From positions 310,001 through 374,000 of the forward strand of contig NZ_QRGD01000004.1 of assembly GCF_003449015.1 (NCBI RefSeq): a stretch of 64,000 nt of DNA. The letters are read 5' to 3'. A program made the position numbers and the translations under genes. Within the stretch, counting starts at the first letter, position 1. Each line of letters opens with the position of its first letter. The notes beneath the pieces are model-generated. The model worked only from the letters and a program-made list of their open reading frames with translations, did not search any database and was not told the origin of the DNA. Shown here in pieces: positions 26,270 through 35,478 of the stretch. This DNA is from Aureibaculum luteum. GTDB lineage: Bacteria; Bacteroidota; Bacteroidia; Flavobacteriales; Flavobacteriaceae.

Positions 26270-27610
26270 ATGAGATATTATACGATTGGTTTACTGTGTT
26301 TATTACTACTTTCTATGTCATGTGAAAGTGATAGTGCAACCTATGAAATAGGTGAAGATTTTGTTGATAATAACCTAAAGGTTAAGTTGGTTGATACATT
26401 GACAATAAATAGTTCAACTATAGTTTTTGATTCAATTGTTACTTCGGGTACAGAAAGAATTTTATTAGGTACTATTAATGATGATGATTTGGGAAGTATC
26501 ACTTCAAAAAGCTTTTTCCAAGTAGGAAACAGTAGTCTAACTATTGATGAAAATGCTGAATATGACTCTATTGCCTTAGTTCTATATTATGATACTTATT
26601 ATTATGGAGACACAACCAAAGTACAAACATTTAATGTACATAGAATTAATGAAACTTTTGAACCAAACAATGATGATGACGACGAAGATGATGATAATTT
26701 TTACAACTCTTCTTCATTAACTTATGATGATGCAGCTTTGGGAACTTTAAATTTTTATCCTAAACCTATAGATGCAGAACATGATTCATTATATATTAAA
26801 CTTAGTTACGAGTTTGGATTAGATTTATTTGATAAAATACAGAATGATGAAATTGAAGATAATAATGATTTTACAGATTATTTAAAAGGAATAGCTGTAA
26901 TTCCAGACAAAAATAATAGCTCATTTTTAGGTTTTAGTTTTTCAGCAGAGGCTACTTTTAATAATTCTGCTTTAAGGCTGTATTACACAATAAAGGATGA
27001 CGATGATGAAAACAATGATTACTATAAAGAATTTTATATTACAAGTTCAGCCAATCAGTTTAACAATATATCCTATGATAAAGAAAACTCCATTTTAAAT
27101 GGTATTGTAGACAGCGAAAGCTCCTTGTCAAGTTGTGAAACCAATAATTCAACTTTTATACAATCAGGTACTGGTATTTGTACCAAAATTGAAATTTCAA
27201 ATTTAAAAGAATTATTAAGGCTTGAAGAAAACAGTACGCTATTAGAAGCCATATTAAAAATAGTACCCAACAAAAGTAGTTACAACAGCAAAACCAAATT
27301 GAGTGAATCTATAATTGCCTATGTTATAGATAGTAAAAACAGATATGTTAGTCAACTTTTAGATTCAGACTCAAGCACTTTATATGCTACACTTCAAAAT
27401 GAAGATGATGAGTTTAATAATAATACCTATTACACGTTAAATTTAACTTCGTTCGTCGAGAGTATAGTAACTACAGACTATGATAATAACTATTCCATAA
27501 TGCTACTATTACCAGATTCTGACAAAACAATAGATAAATTAAAATTAGACGATTTCTCAAGTTCTGAAAACAACAAAATTGAATTAGCTATAACATATCT
27601 AACTTATTAA
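26270..27610 (+). CDS. DUF4270-family lipoprotein
   Basis: 446 residues. Lipoprotein signal ending MSC (Cys 18), followed by the DUF4270 pattern: YEIGEDFVDNN, then a long beta-rich region with LLGTINDDDLGSITSKSFFQV and an acidic low-complexity insert near residues 130-145. The family is restricted to Bacteroidota and its function is unknown; members are outer-membrane lipoproteins. No SDDDD-type surface tag follows the Cys (ESDSATY), unlike the divergent kelch protein. It lies 1 base upstream of the outer-membrane protein, so the two are a unit. Confidence 0.85.
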   Translation: MRYYTIGLLCLLLLSMSCESDSATYEIGEDFVDNNLKVKLVDTLTINSSTIVFDSIVTSGTERILLGTINDDDLGSITSKSFFQVGNSSLTIDENAEYDSIALVLYYDTYYYGDTTKVQTFNVHRINETFEPNNDDDDEDDDNFYNSSSLTYDDAALGTLNFYPKPIDAEHDSLYIKLSYEFGLDLFDKIQNDEIEDNNDFTDYLKGIAVIPDKNNSSFLGFSFSAEATFNNSALRLYYTIKDDDDENNDYYKEFYITSSANQFNNISYDKENSILNGIVDSESSLSSCETNNSTFIQSGTGICTKIEISNLKELLRLEENSTLLEAILKIVPNKSSYNSKTKLSESIIAYVIDSKNRYVSQLLDSDSSTLYATLQNEDDEFNNNTYYTLNLTSFVESIVTTDYDNNYSIMLLLPDSDKTIDKLKLDDFSSSENNKIELAITYLTY

Positions 27611-27611
27611 A

Positions 27612-28862
27612 ATGATCATGATAAAAAAATTTATAATTTTAATAACGATCGGTTTATCAAGTATCGTTAGTGGACAAAACGACACGAGTTCTCCATATTC
27701 ACTATTCGGACTAGGAGTTGAAAACACCACTTACTTTAATCGTTTTACTTCTTTAGGAAACTCTGGTATTGCTTATAGAGATGCTTTTTCATTAAATAAT
27801 ACAAACCCAGCGTCACTTGCAGATATAGGTATTAATACTTTTTTATATGAGTTAGGTTTAAATGCCACAATTTCAAACAATCAAACAAGTTCAATTCATG
27901 AAAACACTTATGACTTTAATTTTTCCCACTTAGCATTAGCATTTCCTATTAAAAAAGGTTGGGGACTAAGCTTTGGACTATTACCCTACACAAAAGTTGG
28001 TTATGAAGTAGATATATCAGAAAACATTATAGGGTCTTCGAGTAGTTACCTAACAAATATTATCGGATCTGGTGGCTTAAATAAGGTTTTTTTAGGTAAT
28101 GGTTTTAAACTTAATAAGAATATAAATGTTGGGGCAGATATGTCTTTTCTCTTTGGAGAAATTAGTCAAGAAAAATGGGTTTATACAACAAATTCAAGTG
28201 CATATATTGAAAACTCAAGCTTTTATAATGGTTTTAATGCTAAATTTGGTATACATTATACTAATTATAAATTATTGAAAGGAACTACTTTTGGGGCAAC
28301 TTTTGATGTACCTTCCAATTTGAGTGGAAAAAATACTCTGGATGGCTATAAAACACTTTCAAATTCGAGCGAAGTTACATTCGAAACTGGAGAAGAAACA
28401 GATTTAGATAATTTTCAAATGCCAATGAAGGTTGGCTTCGGAATAAGTAGTAGAATTAATCAAAATTTAATCTTAAACTTTGATTATAAGAAAAACTTTT
28501 GGTCAAATACGAGCCAAAAGGATGATACCGGATCATACATAAATCAAGATATTTATGCTTTTGGAATAGAATATCGTAAAATTGGTGACGAGTTTTATTT
28601 TTGGAATAGGGTAAAATATAGATTAGGATTTAATTATGATTCAGGTTTCTTAAATTTATCAAACAATGATATAGATAGCTATTTTGGATCAATAGGTTTA
28701 GGTATACCTTTAACCCCTTCAAATAATTCAACATTAAATTTATCCTATAGCTATGGGAAACAAGGTACTACAGACAATAGTTTAATTCTTGAAAATTTCC
28801 ATAAATTCACATTAAATATCAGCTTAAAAGGAGATTGGTTTAAAAAGAAAAAAATATTTTAA
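27612..28862 (+). CDS. Outer-membrane beta-barrel protein (FadL/OmpP1-like style)
   Basis: 416 residues. Signal peptide 1-22 ending VSGQ. The sequence starts SSPYSLFGLGVE, then NTNPASLAD, and continues with alternating beta strands ending NISLKGDWFKKKKIF; this is the pattern of FadL-like barrels in flavobacteria. The ligand is unknown. It follows the DUF4270 lipoprotein almost without gap and probably works with it. A 42-base inverted repeat 47 bases after the stop has no clear T-run. Confidence 0.75.
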   Translation: MIMIKKFIILITIGLSSIVSGQNDTSSPYSLFGLGVENTTYFNRFTSLGNSGIAYRDAFSLNNTNPASLADIGINTFLYELGLNATISNNQTSSIHENTYDFNFSHLALAFPIKKGWGLSFGLLPYTKVGYEVDISENIIGSSSSYLTNIIGSGGLNKVFLGNGFKLNKNINVGADMSFLFGEISQEKWVYTTNSSAYIENSSFYNGFNAKFGIHYTNYKLLKGTTFGATFDVPSNLSGKNTLDGYKTLSNSSEVTFETGEETDLDNFQMPMKVGFGISSRINQNLILNFDYKKNFWSNTSQKDDTGSYINQDIYAFGIEYRKIGDEFYFWNRVKYRLGFNYDSGFLNLSNNDIDSYFGSIGLGIPLTPSNNSTLNLSYSYGKQGTTDNSLILENFHKFTLNISLKGDWFKKKKIF

Positions 28863-29042
28863 ATACAATTTAGTAATTTTTTTTAAACAATTTAATTCAC
28901 CTTATACATTTAATTGATAGTATTTACCCTAATAAATATTATCAATTAAACTGTCACTGCACCTGTCTAATTTTCGGATTTGATTTGTTTTGAAATTCTT
29001 GTATAAAAGCTATATCTTCACACCTTATTTTTTAATTTTTAA

Positions 29043-29606
29043 ATGAGAGAGAAGAGACAAAACCAAGCTAAAATTTTACGAATTTTCAGAAAAATACACC
29101 GAACTATGGGTGCTTTCTTATTTATATTTTTTTTTATCATATCAATTACAGGCTTTCTATTAGGATTGAAAAAAAATAGTAATGAACTTCTCTTACCTAA
29201 CACTTATGTTGGTACCTCAATTAATCTAACGGAATGGATTGCTATTGACCAACTTCATGAAATAGCAAATCAGGTTATACACGATTCTATAGATAACAAT
29301 TTATCACTAGAACTTGATCGAATTGATATTAGAAAAGAAAAAGGTATTGTTAAATTTGTTTACTTAAATCATGCTAACGAAGTTCAGTTAGACGGAGCTA
29401 CTGGCAATGTATTAAATATTGGAAAAAGACATTCAGATACGATAGAAAACATACATGATGGTTCTATATTAGATAATTATTTTGACACTTCATACAGCCA
29501 AATAAAAATTATTTACACTACAACAATGAGTTTCGCTTTACTCCTCTTTACAATAACAGGTTTTTGGCTTTGGTACGGACCTAAAAGAATGAAAAAGACG
29601 AGGTAA
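29043..29606 (+). CDS. PepSY-associated membrane protein
   Basis: 187 residues with two membrane helices (about 22-42 and 157-175). The N-terminus has the basic stretch LRIFRKIHRTMG and then TGFLLGLKKN, the start of a PepSY_TM fold; the soluble middle (about 45-150) has IDIRKEKGIVKF and VQLDGATGNVL like a PepSY unit; it closes TITGFWLWYGPKRMKK. Such proteins are small relatives of iron-uptake reductases. No TonB receptor or siderophore gene is adjacent. Monocistronic. Confidence 0.82.
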   Translation: MREKRQNQAKILRIFRKIHRTMGAFLFIFFFIISITGFLLGLKKNSNELLLPNTYVGTSINLTEWIAIDQLHEIANQVIHDSIDNNLSLELDRIDIRKEKGIVKFVYLNHANEVQLDGATGNVLNIGKRHSDTIENIHDGSILDNYFDTSYSQIKIIYTTTMSFALLLFTITGFWLWYGPKRMKKTR

Positions 29607-29885
29607 CACCAAAAAGAAAATTGTTAATAAAAAAACTTGCTATTTGAACAACTTTGTGAATAACAGCAATTTACATCTTTTCTTAGTAAATCTTTTGTTT
29701 TGATATTAATATACTGAAATACAGCATTTTAAAAGATATTACCTTAATTAAATTAGTAAAATTACAAGTTTTTAATACGCTTATTATACTAAAATGATAT
29801 TTTAAGAGTTATTAACAAAAACAAACACCCATTATTATATGTAGCATAAATTACTTCTTATAACCCTAATGTTTTTATCTCAAAA

Positions 29886-30935
29886 ATGAAGAAGTTTAAT
29901 TTATGCATTTTAAGTTGCGTTTTTACGTTACAACTTATTTTTTCTCAGTCAATTTCAGATAATCCTGAATTAATTTCCGCAATGTTAGCACCCGATAATT
30001 TGGTTACTCATACCAGTTGTAATCAGAATGGTTTTGGAGGACATTATAATGAAATTCATGACGATGAATTAAATATTACAATTGGTCAATTTCAAATACA
30101 TAAATCTGATGATACTGAAGCTTGTGAAAATTTCGGTACTAAGTTTAATGAATTTGAAACTGTATCAGATGCACCAAAAAATTTATTAGGAGAAGCTGGT
30201 GAAACCATAACTTATACATGGAAATTTAAATTTGATGATCATTTTGTTGTTCGTAATAACAATATGGATATTCATCAATTAAAAGCTATTGGCGGTTCTG
30301 AAGCTGATGTTCCCTTATTCACATTAACAACAACTAGAAAAGGTAGATTTGAAAGTTTAGAATTACGATATGCGGAAATGGATACTCAAATTATTTTAAA
30401 ATATATTGACATTACCAATTTAAAAGGACAATGGATTGAAGTTTCTGAGACAATTACCTACAATGAAATAGGTGCTTATGATATTAGTATAAAAACATTG
30501 AATGATGAAAAAACAGTATTAGAATATAATGATGATGCCATTAGAACATGGAAAACAGATGCTGAATTTATCAGACCAAAATGGGGTATTTTTAAAGCAT
30601 CTATTGATATAGATACTACGACAGAAAAAAAGATATATTTCTCTGATTTTAACATTGAAGAAAACGTTAATATTTCTAAATTTCAATCATCCTTAGATAG
30701 TAAGGCTATTTCAATTTACCCTAATCCTGCTACTGATAAAGTAACCATGAAAGGAAACGACTTAGATGGCTATGATGCTATTGAACTTCATGACAGTTTT
30801 GGTAGAGAAGTGCGATTAAAAAGACCTATGGATAATAATTCATTTAATGTTTCTAACTTAAAGAATGGTATTTATTTTGTTGTATTTAAAAAAGATAATG
30901 AAATAAGTGTAGTAAAGAAATTACTGAAATTTTAA
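29886..30935 (+). CDS. Secreted lyase-like protein with type A sorting domain (T9SS cargo)
   Basis: 349 residues. Signal peptide 1-20 (LIFSQ). The central ~250 residues look like a concanavalin-type beta-sandwich: ETITYTWKFKFDD, GQWIEVSETITYN, RPKWGIFKASID and KKIYFSDFNIEE resemble the heparinase I/PF14099-like polysaccharide lyases. I could not identify catalytic residues, so the enzyme role is tentative. Residues ~275-349 are a Por secretion tail: SIYPNPATDKVTM, then LKNGIYFVVF and a closing basic KKLLKF, the type A sorting signal cleaved after export by the type IX system. PorX is encoded in the same window. Confidence 0.72.
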   Translation: MKKFNLCILSCVFTLQLIFSQSISDNPELISAMLAPDNLVTHTSCNQNGFGGHYNEIHDDELNITIGQFQIHKSDDTEACENFGTKFNEFETVSDAPKNLLGEAGETITYTWKFKFDDHFVVRNNNMDIHQLKAIGGSEADVPLFTLTTTRKGRFESLELRYAEMDTQIILKYIDITNLKGQWIEVSETITYNEIGAYDISIKTLNDEKTVLEYNDDAIRTWKTDAEFIRPKWGIFKASIDIDTTTEKKIYFSDFNIEENVNISKFQSSLDSKAISIYPNPATDKVTMKGNDLDGYDAIELHDSFGREVRLKRPMDNNSFNVSNLKNGIYFVVFKKDNEISVVKKLLKF

Positions 30936-30987
30936 AATGTTTTATTTGGTTTCAAATGAAAACACCAATTAATTGTTGAATCGAAGA

Positions 30988-31992
30988 TTAATGCATTACC
31001 TTAAATAACAACTCTTTTAGAATGTCTCCGTTAGGCATATTTTGAGCTCCAACCCCCTTACTTTTCAAATCTGCTTCTCGTAAATAGGCAATAACTTGTG
31101 ACACTTTTCGCATGGGATAATTCCGTGCAGCATTTACATAATCACCCACAAAATAAGGATTAACTCGTAAGGCTCTGGCAACATTTCCTTTTGATTTATC
31201 TGATAAACCATGATAAATTAATAGCTGTGTAAAGAAACTATTGAGTAAAGAGATCGTAACCACTAAGGGATTACTTTTGGGGTTTTCAGCAAAATAATTT
31301 ATAATCTGATTCGCTTTTACCAGTTCCCTTTCCCCTACTGCTTTACGTAATTCAAAATTATTAAAATCTTTACTGATTCCTATATTCTCTTCAATATGAA
31401 TGGGCCTAATCAAACTTTCTTTAGGTAAAACAACCATCAACTTTTCCAATTCATTTGCAATTTTGGAAAGATCAGTTCCTAAGAATTCAACAAGCATCAA
31501 CGCTGCTTTAGGTTCAATTTGATACCCTTTACCGGCCAATACTCTACGAATCCAATCACCTACTTGATTTTCATATAATTTCTTACTTTCAAAAAGCAGT
31601 CCGTTTTTCCCGATAACCTTACTTAGTTTTTTACGTTTGTCTAAGGTTTTATATTTATAACATATAACCAAAACTGTGGAAGGCTGTGGGTTTTCAACAT
31701 AAGAAACCAAATTCTCTATTGTTCTTGATAGGTCTTGGGCTTCTTTTACAATTACCACCTGCCTTTCAGCCATCATTGGGTATCGTTTTGCATTAGAAAC
31801 AATATCATCAATGCTAACATCTCTACCATACAATACCATTTGGTTAAACCCTTTTTCTTCTTCGGTAAGCACCTTACGTTCAATGTAATCTGAAATTTTA
31901 TCAATATAATACGACTCTTCACCCATTAAAAAATAAATGGGTTTGATATTTCCGTTTTTGATGTCAGAAACTATTTGATTGATACGTTCCAT
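30988..31992 (-). CDS. holA: DNA polymerase III, delta subunit
   Basis: 334 residues. Loads the beta clamp as part of the clamp loader. Seen: FLMGEESYYIDKI (the HolA equivalent of the P-loop start), VVIVKEAQDL, a Sensor-2-like LEKLMVV and the C-terminal collar domain ending NGDILKELLFKVM. Length is close to the family norm. The 29-base gap to the divergent HsdR-N gene leaves little room, so their promoters must overlap. Confidence 0.92.
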   Translation of the reverse strand: MERINQIVSDIKNGNIKPIYFLMGEESYYIDKISDYIERKVLTEEEKGFNQMVLYGRDVSIDDIVSNAKRYPMMAERQVVIVKEAQDLSRTIENLVSYVENPQPSTVLVICYKYKTLDKRKKLSKVIGKNGLLFESKKLYENQVGDWIRRVLAGKGYQIEPKAALMLVEFLGTDLSKIANELEKLMVVLPKESLIRPIHIEENIGISKDFNNFELRKAVGERELVKANQIINYFAENPKSNPLVVTISLLNSFFTQLLIYHGLSDKSKGNVARALRVNPYFVGDYVNAARNYPMRKVSQVIAYLREADLKSKGVGAQNMPNGDILKELLFKVMH

Positions 31993-32021
31993 TTCTAAGA
32001 AAAAATATTCATTTTTGTAGT

Positions 32022-32468
32022 ATGGTTATATTGAATTTACCTAAAGCCGAACTAAGCATCAAAAGTAAAGAAAATAAGCAGTTTATTTTTGATATTATCA
32101 GAAAAAAAAATATGGTGCTTACACCCGAAGAATGGGTAAGGCAACATGTGGTTCATTATTTAATTAACCATCTAAATTATCCAAAATCTATAATTGCCGT
32201 TGAAAAGCAATTGACCATTAACACCTTAATAAAACGTTTTGATATCTTGGTGTTCAATACAAAAGGAAACCCAGAAATAATTATTGAATGCAAAGCTCCT
32301 AAAGTAAAAATAACCCAAGATACATTTGACCAAATTGCACGATACAACTTAAATTTAAATGCAAAATACTTAATGGTTACAAATGGTCTTAATCATTATT
32401 TTTGCCAAATGGATTCAGAGAATGAAAAATATGTGTTTTTGGAAGCGTTGCCTAATTATAGTCGTTAA
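32022..32468 (+). CDS. HsdR N-terminal-like nuclease-fold protein
   Basis: 148 residues. Resembles the N-terminal domain of type I restriction R subunits alone (HSDR_N_2). The PD-(D/E)xK core is visible: Asp in FDILVFN, then EIIIECKAPKV, and Gln in QIARYN. There is no helicase part and no hsdM or hsdS next to it, so it is not a restriction system by itself. Flavobacterial genomes commonly have this stand-alone gene beside holA. The ATG is 22022+10000, i.e. 32022, 29 bases from divergent holA. DNA cleavage is possible but unproven. Confidence 0.87.
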   Translation: MVILNLPKAELSIKSKENKQFIFDIIRKKNMVLTPEEWVRQHVVHYLINHLNYPKSIIAVEKQLTINTLIKRFDILVFNTKGNPEIIIECKAPKVKITQDTFDQIARYNLNLNAKYLMVTNGLNHYFCQMDSENEKYVFLEALPNYSR

Positions 32469-32499
32469 TCAATTACGCATTCTCATATAAATAATAAAT

Positions 32500-32527
32500 A
32501 GATTCCTAGTACCTCGGAATGACAAGA
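32500..32527. repeat. REP-like short palindrome
   Basis: The sequence around GATTCCTAGTACCTCGGAAT has ATTCC and GGAAT arms flanking a GTAC centre, followed by GACAAG. It looks like the short dispersed palindromes seen in many bacterial intergenic regions, in a spacer of 97 bases. Only one copy is in this window. Confidence 0.35.
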
Positions 32528-32540
32528 ATAATAAAAACCT

Positions 32541-32548
32541 TAAGTTTG
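32541..32548 (+). promoter_or_regulatory. -7 box of the glycosyltransferase gene
   Basis: TAAGTTTG (TAnnTTTG) 18 bases before the TTG start at 32566; it supports that start. Confidence 0.4.
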
Positions 32549-32565
32549 CAACCTAAAATTACCCA

Positions 32566-33567
32566 TTGAAAATAGCCGTAGTCATATTAAATTGGAATGG
32601 AAAAAAACTCTTAGAGCAGTTTTTACCTGCAATGCTAAAATATAGTAAAGGTGACGCTGATATTTATGTAGCTGACAATAACTCACCAGACGACTCTGTT
32701 GCATTTGTGCAGCAACTTTTCCCTACGGTTAAAATTATTCAGAATAGCGAAAATGGTGGTTATGCCAAAGGATATAATGACGCTCTAAAACATATCGACG
32801 CTGATATCTACGCATTAGTAAATTCAGATATAGAGGTAACAGAAAACTGGTTAAAGCCAATTATTGCTGAATTTGAGTCCTCTAAAGATACCGTGGCTAT
32901 TCAGCCAAAAATTTTAGACTTCAAGGATAAATCTAAATTTGAATACGCGGGTGCTGGCGGAGGATTTATAGATTTTTATGGGTATCCATATTGTAGAGGT
33001 AGATTATTCTCTGATGTAGAAGAAGACAAAGGTCAATACGATGATAATATGGGCATATTCTGGGCTTCAGGTGCCTGTTTTTTTATTCGTAAAGAAATCT
33101 ATCATCAGTTAAATGGCTTTGATGAAGATTTTTTTGCACATTATGAAGAAATAGACTTGTGTTGGAGAATAAAAAATGAAGGCTATACAATAAAATATAT
33201 AGGAACCTCAACGGTATATCATGTTGGTGGTGCTACTTTAAACCAAGCCAATCCTAAAAAAACCTATTTAAATTTTAGAAATAGTTTACTTTCAATTCTA
33301 AAAAATGTACCAAACAAATATTTGATTGTAGTACTATTATCAAGATTTATACTTGATGGTTTTGCTGGAGTTAAATTTTTGACAGAATTACGTCCAGGAC
33401 ATACTTGGGCAATTGTCAGAGCCCATTTTAACTTTTATTGGAATATTCCAAAATTCTTAAAAAAACGTAGAAAAACAAACACTAAAAGTATCAATTATTA
33501 TCAAAGTAAAAGTATTGTTTGGCAACATTTTGTATTGAAACGGAAGACATTTGACGAGATAGATTGA
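32566..33567 (+). CDS. Family 2 glycosyltransferase
   Basis: 333 residues, starting with TTG (KIAVVILNWNGKKL is the conserved family beginning, so this start is right). GT-A fold: VADNNSPDDS, SENGGYAKGYND, the DxD-like VNSDIEV, and a later acceptor-side ASGACFFIRKEI, FDEDFFAHYEEIDLCWR with a probable catalytic ED. The C-terminal part has hydrophobic helices. Such enzymes add sugars to cell-envelope glycans; the substrate cannot be told. Monocistronic. Confidence 0.92.
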   Translation: MKIAVVILNWNGKKLLEQFLPAMLKYSKGDADIYVADNNSPDDSVAFVQQLFPTVKIIQNSENGGYAKGYNDALKHIDADIYALVNSDIEVTENWLKPIIAEFESSKDTVAIQPKILDFKDKSKFEYAGAGGGFIDFYGYPYCRGRLFSDVEEDKGQYDDNMGIFWASGACFFIRKEIYHQLNGFDEDFFAHYEEIDLCWRIKNEGYTIKYIGTSTVYHVGGATLNQANPKKTYLNFRNSLLSILKNVPNKYLIVVLLSRFILDGFAGVKFLTELRPGHTWAIVRAHFNFYWNIPKFLKKRRKTNTKSINYYQSKSIVWQHFVLKRKTFDEID

Positions 33568-33676
33568 AAATTTACCTCCACCAAAATAAGTGTTCTAAAT
33601 TACATAAAACCTCTAAAATCAACATCCTCCTAAAGTCCCCTCTACAGGACAACCTAATTTATAAATTTCTTTTGAA

Positions 33677-35011
33677 TTAAATAAGCCCTTTAGCCTTAAA
33701 CTCTAGATACTTATTAATTACATTAACACTTAAGTTCTGAGGCCTTGTAAGAATAGCATGAATTCCTCTATTTTCTAATTCTTTTACGATTAAACGTTTT
33801 TCGTAAGCAAATTTTTCTGCTATTGTTTTATGGTATATACTTTGTAAATCTTCTACATTTTCAGAAATTAGATCATCCAATTCTGTATTTTCAAAAAATA
33901 CCGTCACTAATAAATGTTGTCTCGAAATTGCTTTTAAAAATGGTAATTGTCTATGTAATGAAGAAATATGTTCAAAATTAGTATATAAAATTAAGAGACT
34001 ACGCTGATTTATTTTTCTTTTAATAGTAGCATATAAATAACCAAAGTCAGAATCTGTAAATTGAGTGTCAACATTATAAAGAGCTTTATTTATTACGTTA
34101 ATATGAGTCCGTTTATTACTAGCCGGAATAAGTTTCTCTAATTTTTTTGAAAACATAAGCAGACCTGCTTTGTCATTCTTTAGCAACGCAATATTTGATA
34201 ATGCCAACGTTGAATTTATGGCATAATCTAATAATTTCAATTCTTCAAAAGGCATTTTCATAACCCGTCCCGTATCCACAATCGAATAAATAGGTTGCGA
34301 CTTTTCATCTTGATATTGATTCACCATCAATTGAGCTCGCTTCGCTGTTGCTTTCCAGTTTATGGTTCTTACATCATCACCAGCAACATAATTTTTAATC
34401 TGTTCAAACTCCATCGTATGCCCTATTCGACGTATTTTTTTAAGTCCAAATTCAGTTAATTTATTACTCAATGCTAAAAATTCATATTTACGCATTTGAA
34501 TATACGACGGATATACAGCCACCATTTGTTCAGCATCAAATCGGTAACGCCTGGCTACCATTTGCAAAGAAGAGGAAACAAATAAATTTAAGTTCCCAAA
34601 ATTATATTCACCTCGTTCTACTGGTCGCACTTGATATTCAAAATTATGAGATTGTTGTGCAGCAATCTCGGTATTAAGTTCAAAATCTCTTTTTTGAAAT
34701 TGCTTGGGCAACTCATCTATAACTTTTAAAACTATTTTTATAGGATATTTATTTTCGATAGTAACTGGGACTGGGTTTTCATCAGAATTAGAAAATTTTT
34801 CTGGTAAAATACGTCTTGCTTTTATTCCGTTTTTAAAACGAAATAGAACAAAAGCATCAAATAAGAATAACACTGCTAAGCCTAACACAAATAACCAAGC
34901 TACTTGATATAATAAGTCCACCCAATAAGAAACCAGAAAAAGGGCTGCTATGATGCTTATATACACAAAAAAGCGTTGATGGATGTACAAGTTTTTGAAA
35001 AGATTGATCAT
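33677..35011 (-). CDS. DUF58-domain membrane protein
   Basis: 444 residues. Two N-terminal helices (about 12-55) then a beta domain and the DUF58 core (RRIGHTMEFEQIKNYVAGDDVRTINWKATAKR), followed by a degenerate VWA-like domain (YSIVDTGRVMKMPFEEL). In Bacteroidota this protein is usually part of the moxR/batABCDE aerotolerance operon. Here no MoxR ATPase or Bat gene is adjacent; only a small RDD protein lies downstream at a distance of 66 bases. Function in envelope assembly or stress is inferred from the family. Confidence 0.87.
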   Translation of the reverse strand: MINLFKNLYIHQRFFVYISIIAALFLVSYWVDLLYQVAWLFVLGLAVLFLFDAFVLFRFKNGIKARRILPEKFSNSDENPVPVTIENKYPIKIVLKVIDELPKQFQKRDFELNTEIAAQQSHNFEYQVRPVERGEYNFGNLNLFVSSSLQMVARRYRFDAEQMVAVYPSYIQMRKYEFLALSNKLTEFGLKKIRRIGHTMEFEQIKNYVAGDDVRTINWKATAKRAQLMVNQYQDEKSQPIYSIVDTGRVMKMPFEELKLLDYAINSTLALSNIALLKNDKAGLLMFSKKLEKLIPASNKRTHINVINKALYNVDTQFTDSDFGYLYATIKRKINQRSLLILYTNFEHISSLHRQLPFLKAISRQHLLVTVFFENTELDDLISENVEDLQSIYHKTIAEKFAYEKRLIVKELENRGIHAILTRPQNLSVNVINKYLEFKAKGLI

Positions 35012-35077
35012 AGAATACTATGCTATACTAATTTTTAGCTAAAATAAGAGATTCTGATAACTAATTTTAACGGAAAA

Positions 35078-35476
35078 CTATTTTTCATCTTCTATTACGA
35101 TAGAATTACCTATTAAATCATGTATGGCTTGTTTTTTTTTGTTCCCCGAAATGGTAAGAAATGAGATCCAACCTAGTGCTACTTTAAAAACGAATCGAAA
35201 TAATGCACGGATAAAGTTAATTTTATTTTTAGGATTTTGAGCATCCCGGACTGTTATACCCATTTTAGAATGTCCGATTGTTCCACCATAAATACTTACA
35301 AATAATGGGTCGTACAAATGAAAAAATAAGATAAAAATAATTATTCTAACATAATTAGGTACATATTCAAACTGAGCTAGGATTTCAGAAGCCAAAAAGA
35401 TTAAGGCTACTATTATAATCGTATCAATAAACAATGCTTTAACTCGACTAGGTAAAATTGCGTATTCTATTTTCAT
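35078..35476 (-). CDS. RDD-family membrane protein
   Basis: 132 residues with three predicted helices (about 12-30, 40-58, 92-112). The RDD pattern is visible: ALFIDTIIIV, then FVSIYGGTIGHSKMGITVRD and a closing basic NKKKQAIHDLIGNSIVI. Transport or osmotic roles have been proposed for the family; none can be assigned. It lies 2 bases after the sulfatase gene on the same strand. Confidence 0.9.
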   Translation of the reverse strand: MKIEYAILPSRVKALFIDTIIIVALIFLASEILAQFEYVPNYVRIIIFILFFHLYDPLFVSIYGGTIGHSKMGITVRDAQNPKNKINFIRALFRFVFKVALGWISFLTISGNKKKQAIHDLIGNSIVIEDEK

Positions 35477-35478
35477 AA

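Noticed and set aside
28909-28950. 18-bp inverted repeat after the outer-membrane protein gene
   Set aside because: All-AT arms with one mismatch and no T-run after either arm; not called as a terminator.
32022-32468. Restriction-modification system
   Set aside because: Only an HsdR-N-like domain is present, without helicase, methylase or specificity genes around it.
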